NCBI GenBank assembly: GCA_003224085.1
Contig: QHYK01000048.1
Coordinates: 1-64,000, forward strand
Length of the DNA stretch: 64,000 nt
From: Acidobacteriota bacterium
Lineage (GTDB): Bacteria; Acidobacteriota; Terriglobia; Acidiferrales; UBA7541
Direction of reading: 5' to 3'
The notes below the pieces were generated by a model. The model made no database searches and had not been told where the DNA came from. It saw only the letters and a list, made by a program, of their open reading frames with translations. Positions 9,001 to 18,523 of this stretch are shown piece after piece; the first letter of the stretch is position 1, and every line of letters begins with the position of its first letter. Made by a program: the position numbers and the translations under genes.

Positions 9001-10491
9001 ATGCAAGTCACATTGGAGAGCAAGCCGTTCGCAGGGATCGAGACCGAAGCCCTTGTTTCCTATGTGTTTGAAGAGACCGACCCGGTACAGGGGCGCGTTG
9101 CGGAAATCGATCAATCCGCCGGGGGGCTGCTGCGAAAGCTTGCCAAGAGCGGTGAACTGACCGGGAAGATGCTGGAGTTTACGCTTATCCACGCGCCGGC
9201 AGGACTTAAAGCGGCTCGATTGCTTTTGGTTGGGGCGGGGAAGCGCGAGCCGTTTAATTCCGCGGGGCTTCGCAAAGTCGCCGGAGCGGCCATGCGTTAT
9301 TTGAAATCGCGATCTGTGAAGAATTTCGCGCTGCTGGTCCGAGAGGGCGACGCCACGGAAGAATCCGCGCAGGCCGTCACCGAAGGCGTGCTGACCGCGG
9401 ATTTCGAGCCGGACAAATACAAGACCGACAAAAAGAACGACAAAAGAATCGAGTCTGTCTTAATCGTCGGCTACTCCGAAGCCAAACGTAGGGCAGGGGA
9501 AAAAGGCGTCGCCAAGGGCCGCATCATCGCGGATTCGCAGAATTTTGCCCGCGATTTGGTGAACGAGCCTTCGAACAAAATGACCCCGAGCATCCTGGCG
9601 CAAAAAGCCGAAGCGATGGCCAAGGCCGCGGGACTTTCCGTTGCGATTCTCGATGAAAAGAAAATCGCCGAATTGAAAATGGGAGCGCTTCTCAGCGTCG
9701 CGCAAGGCAGTGTGGAACCGCCGCGCATGATCGTCATTACGTACAATCCGCCCGCAGCCAAGCCGCGCGCGCCGGTCATTGGCCTGATTGGCAAAGCCGT
9801 TACCTTTGATACCGGGGGGATTTCCATCAAGCCCGCGGATGGCATGGAGAAAATGAAGTACGACATGGCCGGTGGCGCCACGATGATTGGTGTGATGTAC
9901 GCCCTGGCCGCGCTGAAGCCCGCGGTGAAGGTGCTCTGCGTTGTGCCGTCTACGGAAAACATGCCTGGCGGGCGCGCGCAGAAGCCGGGCGACATTCAGA
10001 CGGCCATGTCCGGGAAGACGATTGAGGTGCTCAACACCGACGCAGAAGGCCGCTTGATCCTCGCCGACGGCGTGCATTATGCGAAGCAGCTTGGCGCCAC
10101 GCATTTGATTGATGCGGCCACGTTGACGGGTGCGATTGTTGTGGCGCTAGCGAGTGTCAATGTGGGCGTTTTCGGCTCCGACCAAGCATTCACCGACAAA
10201 CTCTTGGCTAGCGCGAAAGCCGCCGGCGAGAAAATGTGGCAGATGCCGGTGGACGACGACTATCGTGAATTCATCAAAGGGACGGTCGCGGACATTCAGA
10301 ACATCGGCAGCGGCAAAGGTGGCGGTGCCACCATCGGTGCGATGTTCATCAAGGAATTCACCGGAGACTCACCGTGGATTCACCTCGACATCGCCGGAAC
10401 CGCCTGGAATGACGACGCAAAGCTGTGGATGGCAAAGGGCCCCACAGGTGTGGGCCTGCGCACGCTCGTGCATCTCATCATGTCCTACTGA
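9001..10491 (+). CDS. pepA: leucyl aminopeptidase (M17 family)
   Basis: M17 signature NTDAEGRLILADG and GKAVTFDTGGISIKPADGMEKMKYDMAGG; the tracked ORF starts earlier (8887) but ATG 9001 follows the smpB stop. Confidence 0.95.
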   Translation: MQVTLESKPFAGIETEALVSYVFEETDPVQGRVAEIDQSAGGLLRKLAKSGELTGKMLEFTLIHAPAGLKAARLLLVGAGKREPFNSAGLRKVAGAAMRYLKSRSVKNFALLVREGDATEESAQAVTEGVLTADFEPDKYKTDKKNDKRIESVLIVGYSEAKRRAGEKGVAKGRIIADSQNFARDLVNEPSNKMTPSILAQKAEAMAKAAGLSVAILDEKKIAELKMGALLSVAQGSVEPPRMIVITYNPPAAKPRAPVIGLIGKAVTFDTGGISIKPADGMEKMKYDMAGGATMIGVMYALAALKPAVKVLCVVPSTENMPGGRAQKPGDIQTAMSGKTIEVLNTDAEGRLILADGVHYAKQLGATHLIDAATLTGAIVVALASVNVGVFGSDQAFTDKLLASAKAAGEKMWQMPVDDDYREFIKGTVADIQNIGSGKGGGATIGAMFIKEFTGDSPWIHLDIAGTAWNDDAKLWMAKGPTGVGLRTLVHLIMSY

Positions 10492-10956
10492 GGTTTTTCG
10501 TTTTGGCTCACGCTCGCCAGTGGCGTAACTTTCGGTTTAGGATGCGTTCCTTCGTCATCCTGCCGCGGGGGCCTCTCGTTTTTGCTTCCTATAGACAGTC
10601 GGAGTCAGGAGAGGGCGGCGAAGGCGGAACCATTGGTTGCGGGCACGCTTTGTATCCGTGGTGCGGGGCCGCAAAAGAGATCGGTAAAGATAGAGAGGGA
10701 CATCGGTGGTTCACGGGCGACTCAACACGCGCATGGCTCGGACGATGAACTGTATCGGCTTAGCCGACAAGCCAGGCTTAGACCCCGAAAAACGAATCGA
10801 GGCTATTGGGACGATGGGTATGTCTTTCTCGACCGTCATCCAGAAAGACGCGGGGGACCAGGGGGCGAGTCTGGTCAAATAGGCAATACAATTACGAGAT
10901 TGAAGCAGGCGCACGACACCATAGGGGTCAAAGGTTCTTGATTCGTTTTTCTGGAG

Positions 10957-12972
10957 TCACATCTTTTCCGGGGCTTCGATTCCGAGCAGGCTCAGCGCCC
11001 GAACGAGCTGCGCTTCCACCAATTCTGTCAGTTGCAGCAAGAAGGCGCGCTTTTGCTCATCGGTTTCCGACAAGATGTGATGTCTGTGGTAGAAATTGTT
11101 GAACAACTGCGCCAGCTGAAACGCGTATTTAGCCGCAAACGCAGGCTCTTGCGTGGCGATTGCGGCGTCCACGGAGTAGTCGAGCGAACCGGCACCAAGC
11201 AATAACTCCCACAAATCGTCGGCATCGGCCGCGGAAAGGAATCGATTGGCTGAATCGGCATCCAGTTTGGACTTGTGTGTTGCTCCTTCGGTCCCTTTTC
11301 GGCGGATTCCTCGGATGCGCACGACAGCGTATTGGCAATACGGGCCGGTTTCGCCTTCGAAGCTCAGCGCGTCCTTGAAATCGAAAGCGATGATCGCGTT
11401 TCGCGTAAACTTCAGCAGAAAGAATCGCAGGGCACCCACGGCTATCGCGTGTGCCGTGCGCTTCTGCTCTTTTTCGCTCATTTCCGGGTGGCGCTGCTGG
11501 ACTTCTGCCAGGGTGGCCGCCTCCAATTTGTCAATCAGGTCGTCGGCCTTGACTCCGAAGCCTTTGCGCCCGCTCACTTCCACGTACGGCTTTTTCGCTT
11601 CTTCCGGCGAAAGCTCGTAGTTCAGCTCGGCGGCGCATCGCGGCGTCAGCGCGACGATTTCATAGGCAAAATGGATGGAGTTTTTCGCTGCCTGCTCATG
11701 GCCAAGGCGCCGCAAACCTTCCGCGACCACGTCCTGCAAATACGCCTGGCGCGAATCAATCACGTTGTAAACTACGGATGCGGGCTCACCAAAGTGCGGC
11801 GCGTCCGGCTCGCTTTTTCTGCTTGTCGTGGCCCAAACCGTTCGCCCAGCCGGCGCTTCTGGCCATTTCTCGTAGCAGAAATCTTTTCCAAGCAGGCCGA
11901 ATTTCCAGAGCTGATAAGCGATGTCCTTTCCGACGTATGTCACCGTTCCATTCGAACGCACAATAATCTTGTCCTGCTCGTTCTCGTCCTCTTCTTCCGC
12001 AGCCGTTTTCTTTCCTGCGTCCTTTGTGTTCTGTGTGTCCTCTGCATTGATTCCCGGGTTCTCTTTCCACGGCAAAACCCAACAACCCTTCATCTTGCCG
12101 CTGGTGGCCAGGTGAATAGCGCCGGACTTTTTCAACATTTCGAACGCGGTGTCCCAGAACTTCAAATGCAGAATTTCGCTCTCGCGCGCCAGCAAATCGT
12201 AGTGAATGTCCAGCCGCGCCATAGTCTTCAAGTGGCAAGTGACGATGGCATCGGCCACAATTTGTGCGACCTCCGCATCTTCCCCGCGATTTTCTTCGAT
12301 GGCTTTCAGGGTTTCTGCACGCAGCTTGGCGGCGCGCCCGGGATCTTCGGCAAAAAAGCTTGTGGCCTTGGCGTACAAATCCCAGCAGTAGTAGTCGAAT
12401 TTCGGCTCCCGCGCTAATGCCATCACGTTGGTGACGGTTCGCTGTTCCATGCGCAGCAGCCCGATGACGACGTCGGCCACTTGAACGCCAGTGTTGTCGA
12501 TGTAGTTCTGAATCTGAACGCGCTTTCCCGCGTGCCGCAGGATTTGCACCATGGTGTCGCCCAGCACTGCATTTCGCACGTGCCCGATGTGCGCCGCTTT
12601 GTTGGGATTGATGCTGGTGTGTTCGACGATGATTTTCCCGTGGCTGGTCGCGGCAGGCTGCGGGCTGCTTGCTTGGCTCTGCGCGATTTCCCAGAATGCT
12701 CCGCGGTCGAAGTAGGCGTTCAAGTAGCCGCCGCCCGCCACTTCCACCCGCGCGATCCCTTCAACCTCGCCGAGACTCGTTGAAATCTCCTGGGCAATCT
12801 GGCGTGGCGCTTTTTTGAGCTGCTTCGCGAGCTCGAAGCACACCGGCGAAGCCGCTTCACCCATTTCGAGCTTGGGCGGCCGGTTCAGGACCATCTCAAG
12901 CTCCACGCCATACTTTTCGCGAATGTGCGCGGCCAGTGCCTCACGCAGTCTCTTCGTCAGTGTCTGGTACAC
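10957..12972 (-). CDS. argS: arginyl-tRNA synthetase
   Basis: 671 aa; VEHTSINPNKAAHIGHVRNAVLGD signature and C-terminal DALRD-type anticodon-binding domain; contains a charged low-complexity insertion. Confidence 0.96.
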   Translation of the reverse strand: MYQTLTKRLREALAAHIREKYGVELEMVLNRPPKLEMGEAASPVCFELAKQLKKAPRQIAQEISTSLGEVEGIARVEVAGGGYLNAYFDRGAFWEIAQSQASSPQPAATSHGKIIVEHTSINPNKAAHIGHVRNAVLGDTMVQILRHAGKRVQIQNYIDNTGVQVADVVIGLLRMEQRTVTNVMALAREPKFDYYCWDLYAKATSFFAEDPGRAAKLRAETLKAIEENRGEDAEVAQIVADAIVTCHLKTMARLDIHYDLLARESEILHLKFWDTAFEMLKKSGAIHLATSGKMKGCWVLPWKENPGINAEDTQNTKDAGKKTAAEEEDENEQDKIIVRSNGTVTYVGKDIAYQLWKFGLLGKDFCYEKWPEAPAGRTVWATTSRKSEPDAPHFGEPASVVYNVIDSRQAYLQDVVAEGLRRLGHEQAAKNSIHFAYEIVALTPRCAAELNYELSPEEAKKPYVEVSGRKGFGVKADDLIDKLEAATLAEVQQRHPEMSEKEQKRTAHAIAVGALRFFLLKFTRNAIIAFDFKDALSFEGETGPYCQYAVVRIRGIRRKGTEGATHKSKLDADSANRFLSAADADDLWELLLGAGSLDYSVDAAIATQEPAFAAKYAFQLAQLFNNFYHRHHILSETDEQKRAFLLQLTELVEAQLVRALSLLGIEAPEKM

Positions 12973-13150
12973 GCGTCCTCTGGGTAAGCAAGCAGCTGAT
13001 TCGAATCCCGCCAGTATAGGAGATGCCCGCGATGAGGGTCAAAAAGGACACTCTTCCGACATATCACGAGGTTCAAAGAAAGGGCTCGGCTCGCAAGCAG
13101 GACGAAAGCTTTTCTGGACATCAATCCTCCTTGTGGGTGCTACAAGGCAG

Positions 13151-13179
13151 TTTGACAGTACCTGTCTGCGCCGATAGTA
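13151..13179 (+). promoter_or_regulatory. candidate sigma70-type promoter upstream of larC
   Basis: TTGACA (13151-13156), 17-nt spacer, TAGTAT (13174-13179), 62 nt upstream of the preferred larC ATG at 13241. Confidence 0.5.
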
Positions 13180-13240
13180 TCAATTTGAATCCGACGGAGT
13201 GACAAATCCGGCTGAAGTCCCACCGTTCGGCGGTTTTTCC

Positions 13241-14446
13241 ATGAAACTGGCCTATTTAGACTGTTTTTCTGGCATTAGCGGCGACATGACCCTCGGGGCC
13301 TTGGTTGATGCCGGCTGTCCGGTCGAGCATTTGCGCTCGGAACTTAGCGGCCTTCGGGTTCCCGGTTGGGAGCTCTCTGCCGAAAAAGTTTGGAAGAACG
13401 GCATGGCGGCCACCTTCGTCAAGGTGAAAACGGAGGACCAGCAGAAGCACCGCTCGCTCAGCGCCATTCTCGAAATTTTGAAAAATTCGAAACTGGCGCC
13501 GTGGGTTTGCGAAACCGCAGCGGCTATTTTCACAAAACTTGGCGAGGCCGAGGGGCGTGTGCATGACGTGCCGCTCGAAAAGATTCATTTTCATGAAGTA
13601 GGCGCGGTCGATGCGATGGTGGACATTGTTGGGACTTGTGTCGGCTTTCACTTCTTGGGCATCAAAAAATTTGCATGTTCTGCGTTGAATGTGGGCGGGG
13701 GCACGGCAAAAATGGCGCATGGGATTTTGCCGGTGCCGGCGCCGGCCACGGCGAACTTGCTGCAGGGGAAACCGACGTATTCAAACGGAGTGCAGAAAGA
13801 ACTCGTCACGCCCACCGGTGCGGCGATTGTCGCGACACTTTGCGATTCGTTCGGCGCGCAGCCGTCGATGAGTGTAACGGCCATCGGGTATGGCGCTGGA
13901 ACCGCCGACTTGGAAGGCCAGCCCAATGTTGTTCGGATCATGATTGGCGAGGCTGCGGAAAAGACGGTTCCCGGCTTCGATGAAGAAATCGCCGTGATCG
14001 AGGCCAACCTCGACGACATGAACCCGCAAATCTGCGGCTACTTTTTGGAAAAAGCGCTGGCTGCAGGCGCGTTGGACGTGTTCACGACGCCGGTGCAGAT
14101 GAAAAAAAATCGTCCGGGAATCTTGCTCACGGTTTTGTGCAAGCCTCAGGATACGGAGGCGCTGATGTCGCTGATTTTCGCAGAGACGACGACGTTCGGC
14201 GCGCGCACATACCGCGCGCAACGCCGCACGCTTCCGCGCGAGTTTGTCAGTGTGTCCACGGATTTTGGCGACGTGCGCATCAAGATTTCTCGCCTGAACG
14301 GCCGCATCCTCCACGTCGCCCCGGAATACGACGACTGCCGCAAGCTGGCGGTCGAGAAAAACGTGCCGTTGCAACGCGTCATCAGCGAAGCCTTGCGCCG
14401 GTACGAAAGGGGATCCTGGGCGGCGTGCGAAACGCCTGGCGGCTAA
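13241..14446 (+). CDS. larC: nickel insertion protein LarC (P2CMN nickel chelatase family)
   Basis: MKLAYLDCFSGISGDMTLGALVDAG N-terminus, EKIHFHEVGAVDAMVDIVG, VIEANLDDMNPQ; the tracked ORF has an alternative GTG at 13199. Confidence 0.92.
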   Translation: MKLAYLDCFSGISGDMTLGALVDAGCPVEHLRSELSGLRVPGWELSAEKVWKNGMAATFVKVKTEDQQKHRSLSAILEILKNSKLAPWVCETAAAIFTKLGEAEGRVHDVPLEKIHFHEVGAVDAMVDIVGTCVGFHFLGIKKFACSALNVGGGTAKMAHGILPVPAPATANLLQGKPTYSNGVQKELVTPTGAAIVATLCDSFGAQPSMSVTAIGYGAGTADLEGQPNVVRIMIGEAAEKTVPGFDEEIAVIEANLDDMNPQICGYFLEKALAAGALDVFTTPVQMKKNRPGILLTVLCKPQDTEALMSLIFAETTTFGARTYRAQRRTLPREFVSVSTDFGDVRIKISRLNGRILHVAPEYDDCRKLAVEKNVPLQRVISEALRRYERGSWAACETPGG

Positions 14447-14614
14447 CCTTACTGTAAGTCGCGTAGAATCAGGGGCCTAGCTGGGGCAGCTTGTCAGGAG
14501 AACCGCAGGAAAAGCCGCCAGGTCGATAGCGCCACAATCGAGATAGCGCGGCTAGGTAGTTTGTAGTGCAAGCTAGTTTATGCGAGGAGGGAGCTCCGGA
14601 ACTGAAGGCAGACC

Positions 14615-16591
14615 ATGCCTGGAAAACCCAAATTCTATCTGACCACGCCCATCTACTACACGAACGGCTTGCCGCATATCGGGCACACGTATACGACGGT
14701 GGTGGCGGACACGATTCGCCGTTACAAACGCATGCGCGGGTACGAAGTGGTGATGACCACGGGCACGGACGAGCACGGCGTGAACGTCGAGCGCGCCGCC
14801 AAGAAAGCCGGCATCCCGGAATCCGAATTCGTTGCAAAAATGGCGGCAGAGTGGCGGGCGTTGTGGGAGGAACTGGGCCTCGGCGCAGATGAATTCGTTC
14901 GAACCACGGACCTGCCTCACGTTCGAACGGTGCAGTGGCTCTTTCGGCTCTGCCGCGAGAACGGTTACGTCTACAAAGGCAACTACACCGGGCAATACTG
15001 CATTTACGACAATGCTTTCGTGAATGACGCTAAGCCGGGAGACAATTGTCCCGACTGCGGTCGGCCGACGGAAACAATCACCGAAGAAAACTACTTTTTC
15101 AAGCTCTCGGCATTTCAAAGGCCGCTGCTCGATTTCTACAAGAAGAACCCGGATTTTATCCAGCCGGAGTCGCGCCGCAACGAAATCGTGAGTTTCGTGG
15201 AAGGCGGATTGAAAGATCTGAGCATCACGCGCACGACGATTCGCTGGGGCATTCCGGTTCCTGGGGAAGAGCCGCACGTGTTTTACGTGTGGTTCGACGC
15301 GTTGACGGCGTATCTCAGCGCCGTCGGCGGCCCGGAATTCGAGAAGCGCGGCATGTGGCCGGCGGATTTGCACCTTGTGGGCAAAGACATCATTCGTTTC
15401 CACACCGTTTACTGGCCGGCGTTTTTGATGGCGGCGATGCTGCCTGTGCCGAAGCAAGTGTGGGCGCACGGCTGGTTCCTGATGGATGCCACGAAGATGA
15501 GCAAATCGAAAGGCAACGTAGTCTTGCCGCGGCCGATTGCCAACATGCTGGGCATGGATGCATTGCGGTATTTCCTGCTGCGCGAAGTGGTTTTCGGGCA
15601 GGATGGAAACTTTAGTTACGATGCTTTGGTCACGCGTTACAACAGCGATCTGGCAAACGGTCTTGGCAACCTTGCGAGCCGCACTGCCGCGCTGATCGAG
15701 AAAAATTTTGGCGGCAAGATTCCGAAAGCGACGGAGTGCAAGCCGCAGGACGAGGCACTTGCCAAGGAGGTGCAAGCCGCCATTGGCGAAGTGTTGGAGA
15801 ACTACGAGAATTTGAGTTTTGCGCGTGCTCTGGAGGCGATTTGGGGAGTGGTTGCTTCCGCGGACAAGTACCTCACGACGGAACAGCCATGGGCGCTCGG
15901 AAACTCCGAGAAGGACCAAGCGCGAAAGGCCACCGTGTTGTGGAATGCGGCGGAGTTGCTGCGAATCGTGACCGTGCTGGCGCATCCGGTGCTTCCGGCG
16001 AGCACGGCCAAAGTGTGGACTCTGCTTGGGCTGCCGGGTTCCGTTGCAAGCGTCGAGCTGGACGGTCTTCAATGGGGCCAGCCCGCGCCAGGAAAGCAAC
16101 TCGGCCCTGCACAGCCACTGTTCCCGCGCGTGGACAAAAATGAGGCCATAGAAAGGATTGAAGCGATGGCAAATGAAGAATTAAATCCGGCTCCGCCTGC
16201 GAAGCCTGCGGTGAGCGCGACTCCGGCGGGAGCGGCTGCGGCGCCGCAAACTGCGCCAGAAAAAATCGGCATCGATGATTTTGCGAAAGTCGAGATGCGC
16301 GTGGGGCAGATCAAAACGGCGGAGCGCATTGTCGGCGCGGATAAGCTGCTGAAGCTTACCGTGGATATTGGAACAGAGATTCGGCAGATTTGCGCGGGGA
16401 TCGCGCAGTATTACGACCCGGAGAAGCTGATCGGGCGCAAGGTCGCAGTAGTGGTGAACCTCGCGCCGCGCAAGCTTCGCGGTGTTGAATCTAACGGCAT
16501 GATTATCGCGGCCGCGGTGGGGCCGGAGGGGCGGCCGGTTTTGGCAGGCTTTCCCGACGAAGACGTGGAAGTTGGCGCCCGCCTCAAGTAG
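14615..16591 (+). CDS. metG: methionyl-tRNA synthetase with C-terminal tRNA-binding domain
   Basis: TTPIYYTNGLPHIGHTYTTVVAD, KMSKSKGNVV, and C-terminal DFAKVEMRVGQIKTAERI...LRGVESNGMI domain. Confidence 0.97.
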   Translation: MPGKPKFYLTTPIYYTNGLPHIGHTYTTVVADTIRRYKRMRGYEVVMTTGTDEHGVNVERAAKKAGIPESEFVAKMAAEWRALWEELGLGADEFVRTTDLPHVRTVQWLFRLCRENGYVYKGNYTGQYCIYDNAFVNDAKPGDNCPDCGRPTETITEENYFFKLSAFQRPLLDFYKKNPDFIQPESRRNEIVSFVEGGLKDLSITRTTIRWGIPVPGEEPHVFYVWFDALTAYLSAVGGPEFEKRGMWPADLHLVGKDIIRFHTVYWPAFLMAAMLPVPKQVWAHGWFLMDATKMSKSKGNVVLPRPIANMLGMDALRYFLLREVVFGQDGNFSYDALVTRYNSDLANGLGNLASRTAALIEKNFGGKIPKATECKPQDEALAKEVQAAIGEVLENYENLSFARALEAIWGVVASADKYLTTEQPWALGNSEKDQARKATVLWNAAELLRIVTVLAHPVLPASTAKVWTLLGLPGSVASVELDGLQWGQPAPGKQLGPAQPLFPRVDKNEAIERIEAMANEELNPAPPAKPAVSATPAGAAAAPQTAPEKIGIDDFAKVEMRVGQIKTAERIVGADKLLKLTVDIGTEIRQICAGIAQYYDPEKLIGRKVAVVVNLAPRKLRGVESNGMIIAAAVGPEGRPVLAGFPDEDVEVGARLK

Positions 16592-16595
16592 AGAA

Positions 16596-16616
16596 GGGGA
16601 CGAAATGTCGTGCCCC
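16596..16616. repeat. short REP-like palindrome between metG and tatD
   Basis: GGGGACGA-AATG-TCGTGCCCC forms a hairpin with one bulged base in the metG-tatD gap. Confidence 0.45.
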
Positions 16617-16646
16617 TACGGTTGCCGCAGCGCGCCTTCATAAACC

Positions 16647-17462
16647 ATGGAATTGATTGACTCGCACGCGCACATTGATTTTCCGCAGTTTGCGGAAGAT
16701 CGCGAAGCCATGCTGGAACGCGCGCGGGTGGCAGGCGTAACGACGCTTCTCGCGATAGGCACAGGCCCAGGGCCGGAAAAACTCGACTCCGCCATCCCAT
16801 TTGCCGAACAGCACGATTGGATATACGCGACCATTGGCATTCATCCTCATGAAGCCAAAGAAGTGAGACCCCGGCACCTGGAACAATTGTCTAAGCTTGC
16901 CAAACATCCAAAAGTGATTGCCTGGGGTGAGATTGGGCTCGACTATTTCTACGATCACTCTCCGCGCGAAACGCAACAAAAGGTTTTCCAAGACCAAATG
17001 GAGCTGGCGGCCCAGGCGAAGTTGCCCATCGTCATTCATTGCCGCGATGCTTGGACCGATTGCCTGAATATGCTGGAAGAACATTGGAGACCTACAGGCT
17101 TGGGCGGGATTTTGCATTGTTTCAGCGGCACTCTCGAAGATGCACGTCGTGGCGTGAACCTGGGCTTCCTGACTTCTTTTGCGGGAAATTCGACGTATAC
17201 GAAAGCGCAGAACTTGCGCGACGTTTCGAAAGCTTTGCCGCTCCAGAAACTTTTGATTGAGACGGATTCGCCGTACCTGGCGCCGCGGCCGTATCGCGGA
17301 AAGCGCAATGAGCCCGCCTATGTTGCGGAAGTAGCGCGCACGCTTGCGAGTGTGAGAAACTTGTCGGCTGACGAAATTGCCGCTGCGACTTCGGAAAATT
17401 TCAAGCGGCTGTTTCGCCTCCCGCGGCCTCAAATGTCTGCTAACGCGGAATCCCGGAACTAG
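16647..17462 (+). CDS. tatD: TatD family hydrolase/DNase
   Basis: MELIDSHAHIDFPQF, GEIGLDYFYDHSP, IHCRDA, LIETDSPYLAPRPYRGKRNEP. Confidence 0.94.
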   Translation: MELIDSHAHIDFPQFAEDREAMLERARVAGVTTLLAIGTGPGPEKLDSAIPFAEQHDWIYATIGIHPHEAKEVRPRHLEQLSKLAKHPKVIAWGEIGLDYFYDHSPRETQQKVFQDQMELAAQAKLPIVIHCRDAWTDCLNMLEEHWRPTGLGGILHCFSGTLEDARRGVNLGFLTSFAGNSTYTKAQNLRDVSKALPLQKLLIETDSPYLAPRPYRGKRNEPAYVAEVARTLASVRNLSADEIAAATSENFKRLFRLPRPQMSANAESRN

Positions 17463-17498
17463 ACGCAGGCCAGGAGGAAGGCCATCGCACTGCTCACG

Positions 17499-18467
17499 GT
17501 GAAAGAGATCTTTGACCTCGTCCGCGACGACCTTGCTCAGGTGGAAGACGAGCTGGCGCGGCAAAGCGACACCGCGTTTCCGGCGGTGTCGGAAACTGCC
17601 GCGTATTTGCTGGGTGGCGGGGGCAAGCGCTTGCGACCCGCACTGCTGCTTCTTTCCGCGAATTACGCGGGTGGCAAGGACCGCAGCGCCATTCGCCTGG
17701 CTGCAGTGGTTGAGCTGCTGCACAGCGCCACGCTGATTCACGACGACGTGATCGACAGCGCGGGCACCCGCCGCGGGCGTCCTTCGGCCAATGCGCGGTG
17801 GGGAAATCACCGGAGTGTGCTCACCGGCGACTGGCTCTACATGCAGTCCTTCCAGATGGCGCTGGAAGAGCGCAATTTCCGCATTCTCGATGTCCTTATC
17901 GACCTGACGCAGAAAATGGTCGAAGGCGAGTTGATCCAGCTTGAAAAAATCGGCCGAATTGACGTGACGGAAGAAGACGCCTTGCGCCTGGCGACGTACA
18001 AAACGGCGTGCCTCTTCAGCGGCTGCGCGCGGCTGGGTGCAGTGCTGGGCCGGCTTGCCAGTCGAGAGGAAGAAGCGCTCGCGGAGTACGGAAGGTATGC
18101 GGGGCTGGCATTCCAGTTGGTGGATGACCTGCTGGATTTTACGGCTTCCGCGCAGCAACTCGGCAAACCGGTTTTGAGCGATCTGAAAGAAGGCAAAGTC
18201 ACGTTGCCGCTGATTTATGCGATGGAGAACGGCCACCGGGAGGCGAGAGAACTTGTCGCGCGCGTGCTTGCGGAGAAGGAATTTGATTCTGTCCGCCCGG
18301 AGACGATTGTGTCGCTGGTACAGGATTCCGGCGCACTCGACCGGGCGCGCCGTCTTGCCCACGACTGCGCACAGCGGGCCAAGGCCTGCTTGAACGGTCA
18401 CCGAGATTCCGAATATGCGCGGGCACTGGCTACGCTTCCGGATTTCATCCTGGAGCGGGAGAATTAA
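17499..18467 (+). CDS. trans-polyprenyl diphosphate synthase (octaprenyl/heptaprenyl type)
   Basis: GGKRLRPALLLLSA, LIHDDVIDSAGTRRGRPSAN, FQLVDDLLDFT (two Asp-rich motifs); GTG start. Confidence 0.92.
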   Translation: MKEIFDLVRDDLAQVEDELARQSDTAFPAVSETAAYLLGGGGKRLRPALLLLSANYAGGKDRSAIRLAAVVELLHSATLIHDDVIDSAGTRRGRPSANARWGNHRSVLTGDWLYMQSFQMALEERNFRILDVLIDLTQKMVEGELIQLEKIGRIDVTEEDALRLATYKTACLFSGCARLGAVLGRLASREEEALAEYGRYAGLAFQLVDDLLDFTASAQQLGKPVLSDLKEGKVTLPLIYAMENGHREARELVARVLAEKEFDSVRPETIVSLVQDSGALDRARRLAHDCAQRAKACLNGHRDSEYARALATLPDFILEREN

Positions 18468-18523
18468 GGAAAGTCGAAGAGATCAAGGTTCAAGAGTTCA
18501 AAAACCACTCCGGAATTGATTTC

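Noticed and set aside
10425-10941. ORFs of 107 and 119 aa in the pepA-argS gap
   Set aside because: Arg/Gly-rich, overlap each other and pepA, no recognisable motif; only the 49-aa frame was kept as a weak candidate.
11275-12417. 380-aa plus-strand ORF opposite argS
   Set aside because: Antisense to argS with no domain-like content.
14573-16099. 508-aa minus-strand ORF opposite metG
   Set aside because: Antisense to a strongly supported metG; composition (His/Arg/Gln-rich) is typical of GC-rich mirror frames and matches no recognisable family.
16638-18401. 587-aa minus-strand ORF opposite tatD and the polyprenyl synthase gene
   Set aside because: Spans two confirmed plus-strand genes on the opposite strand; Arg/Gln/His-rich mirror-frame composition.
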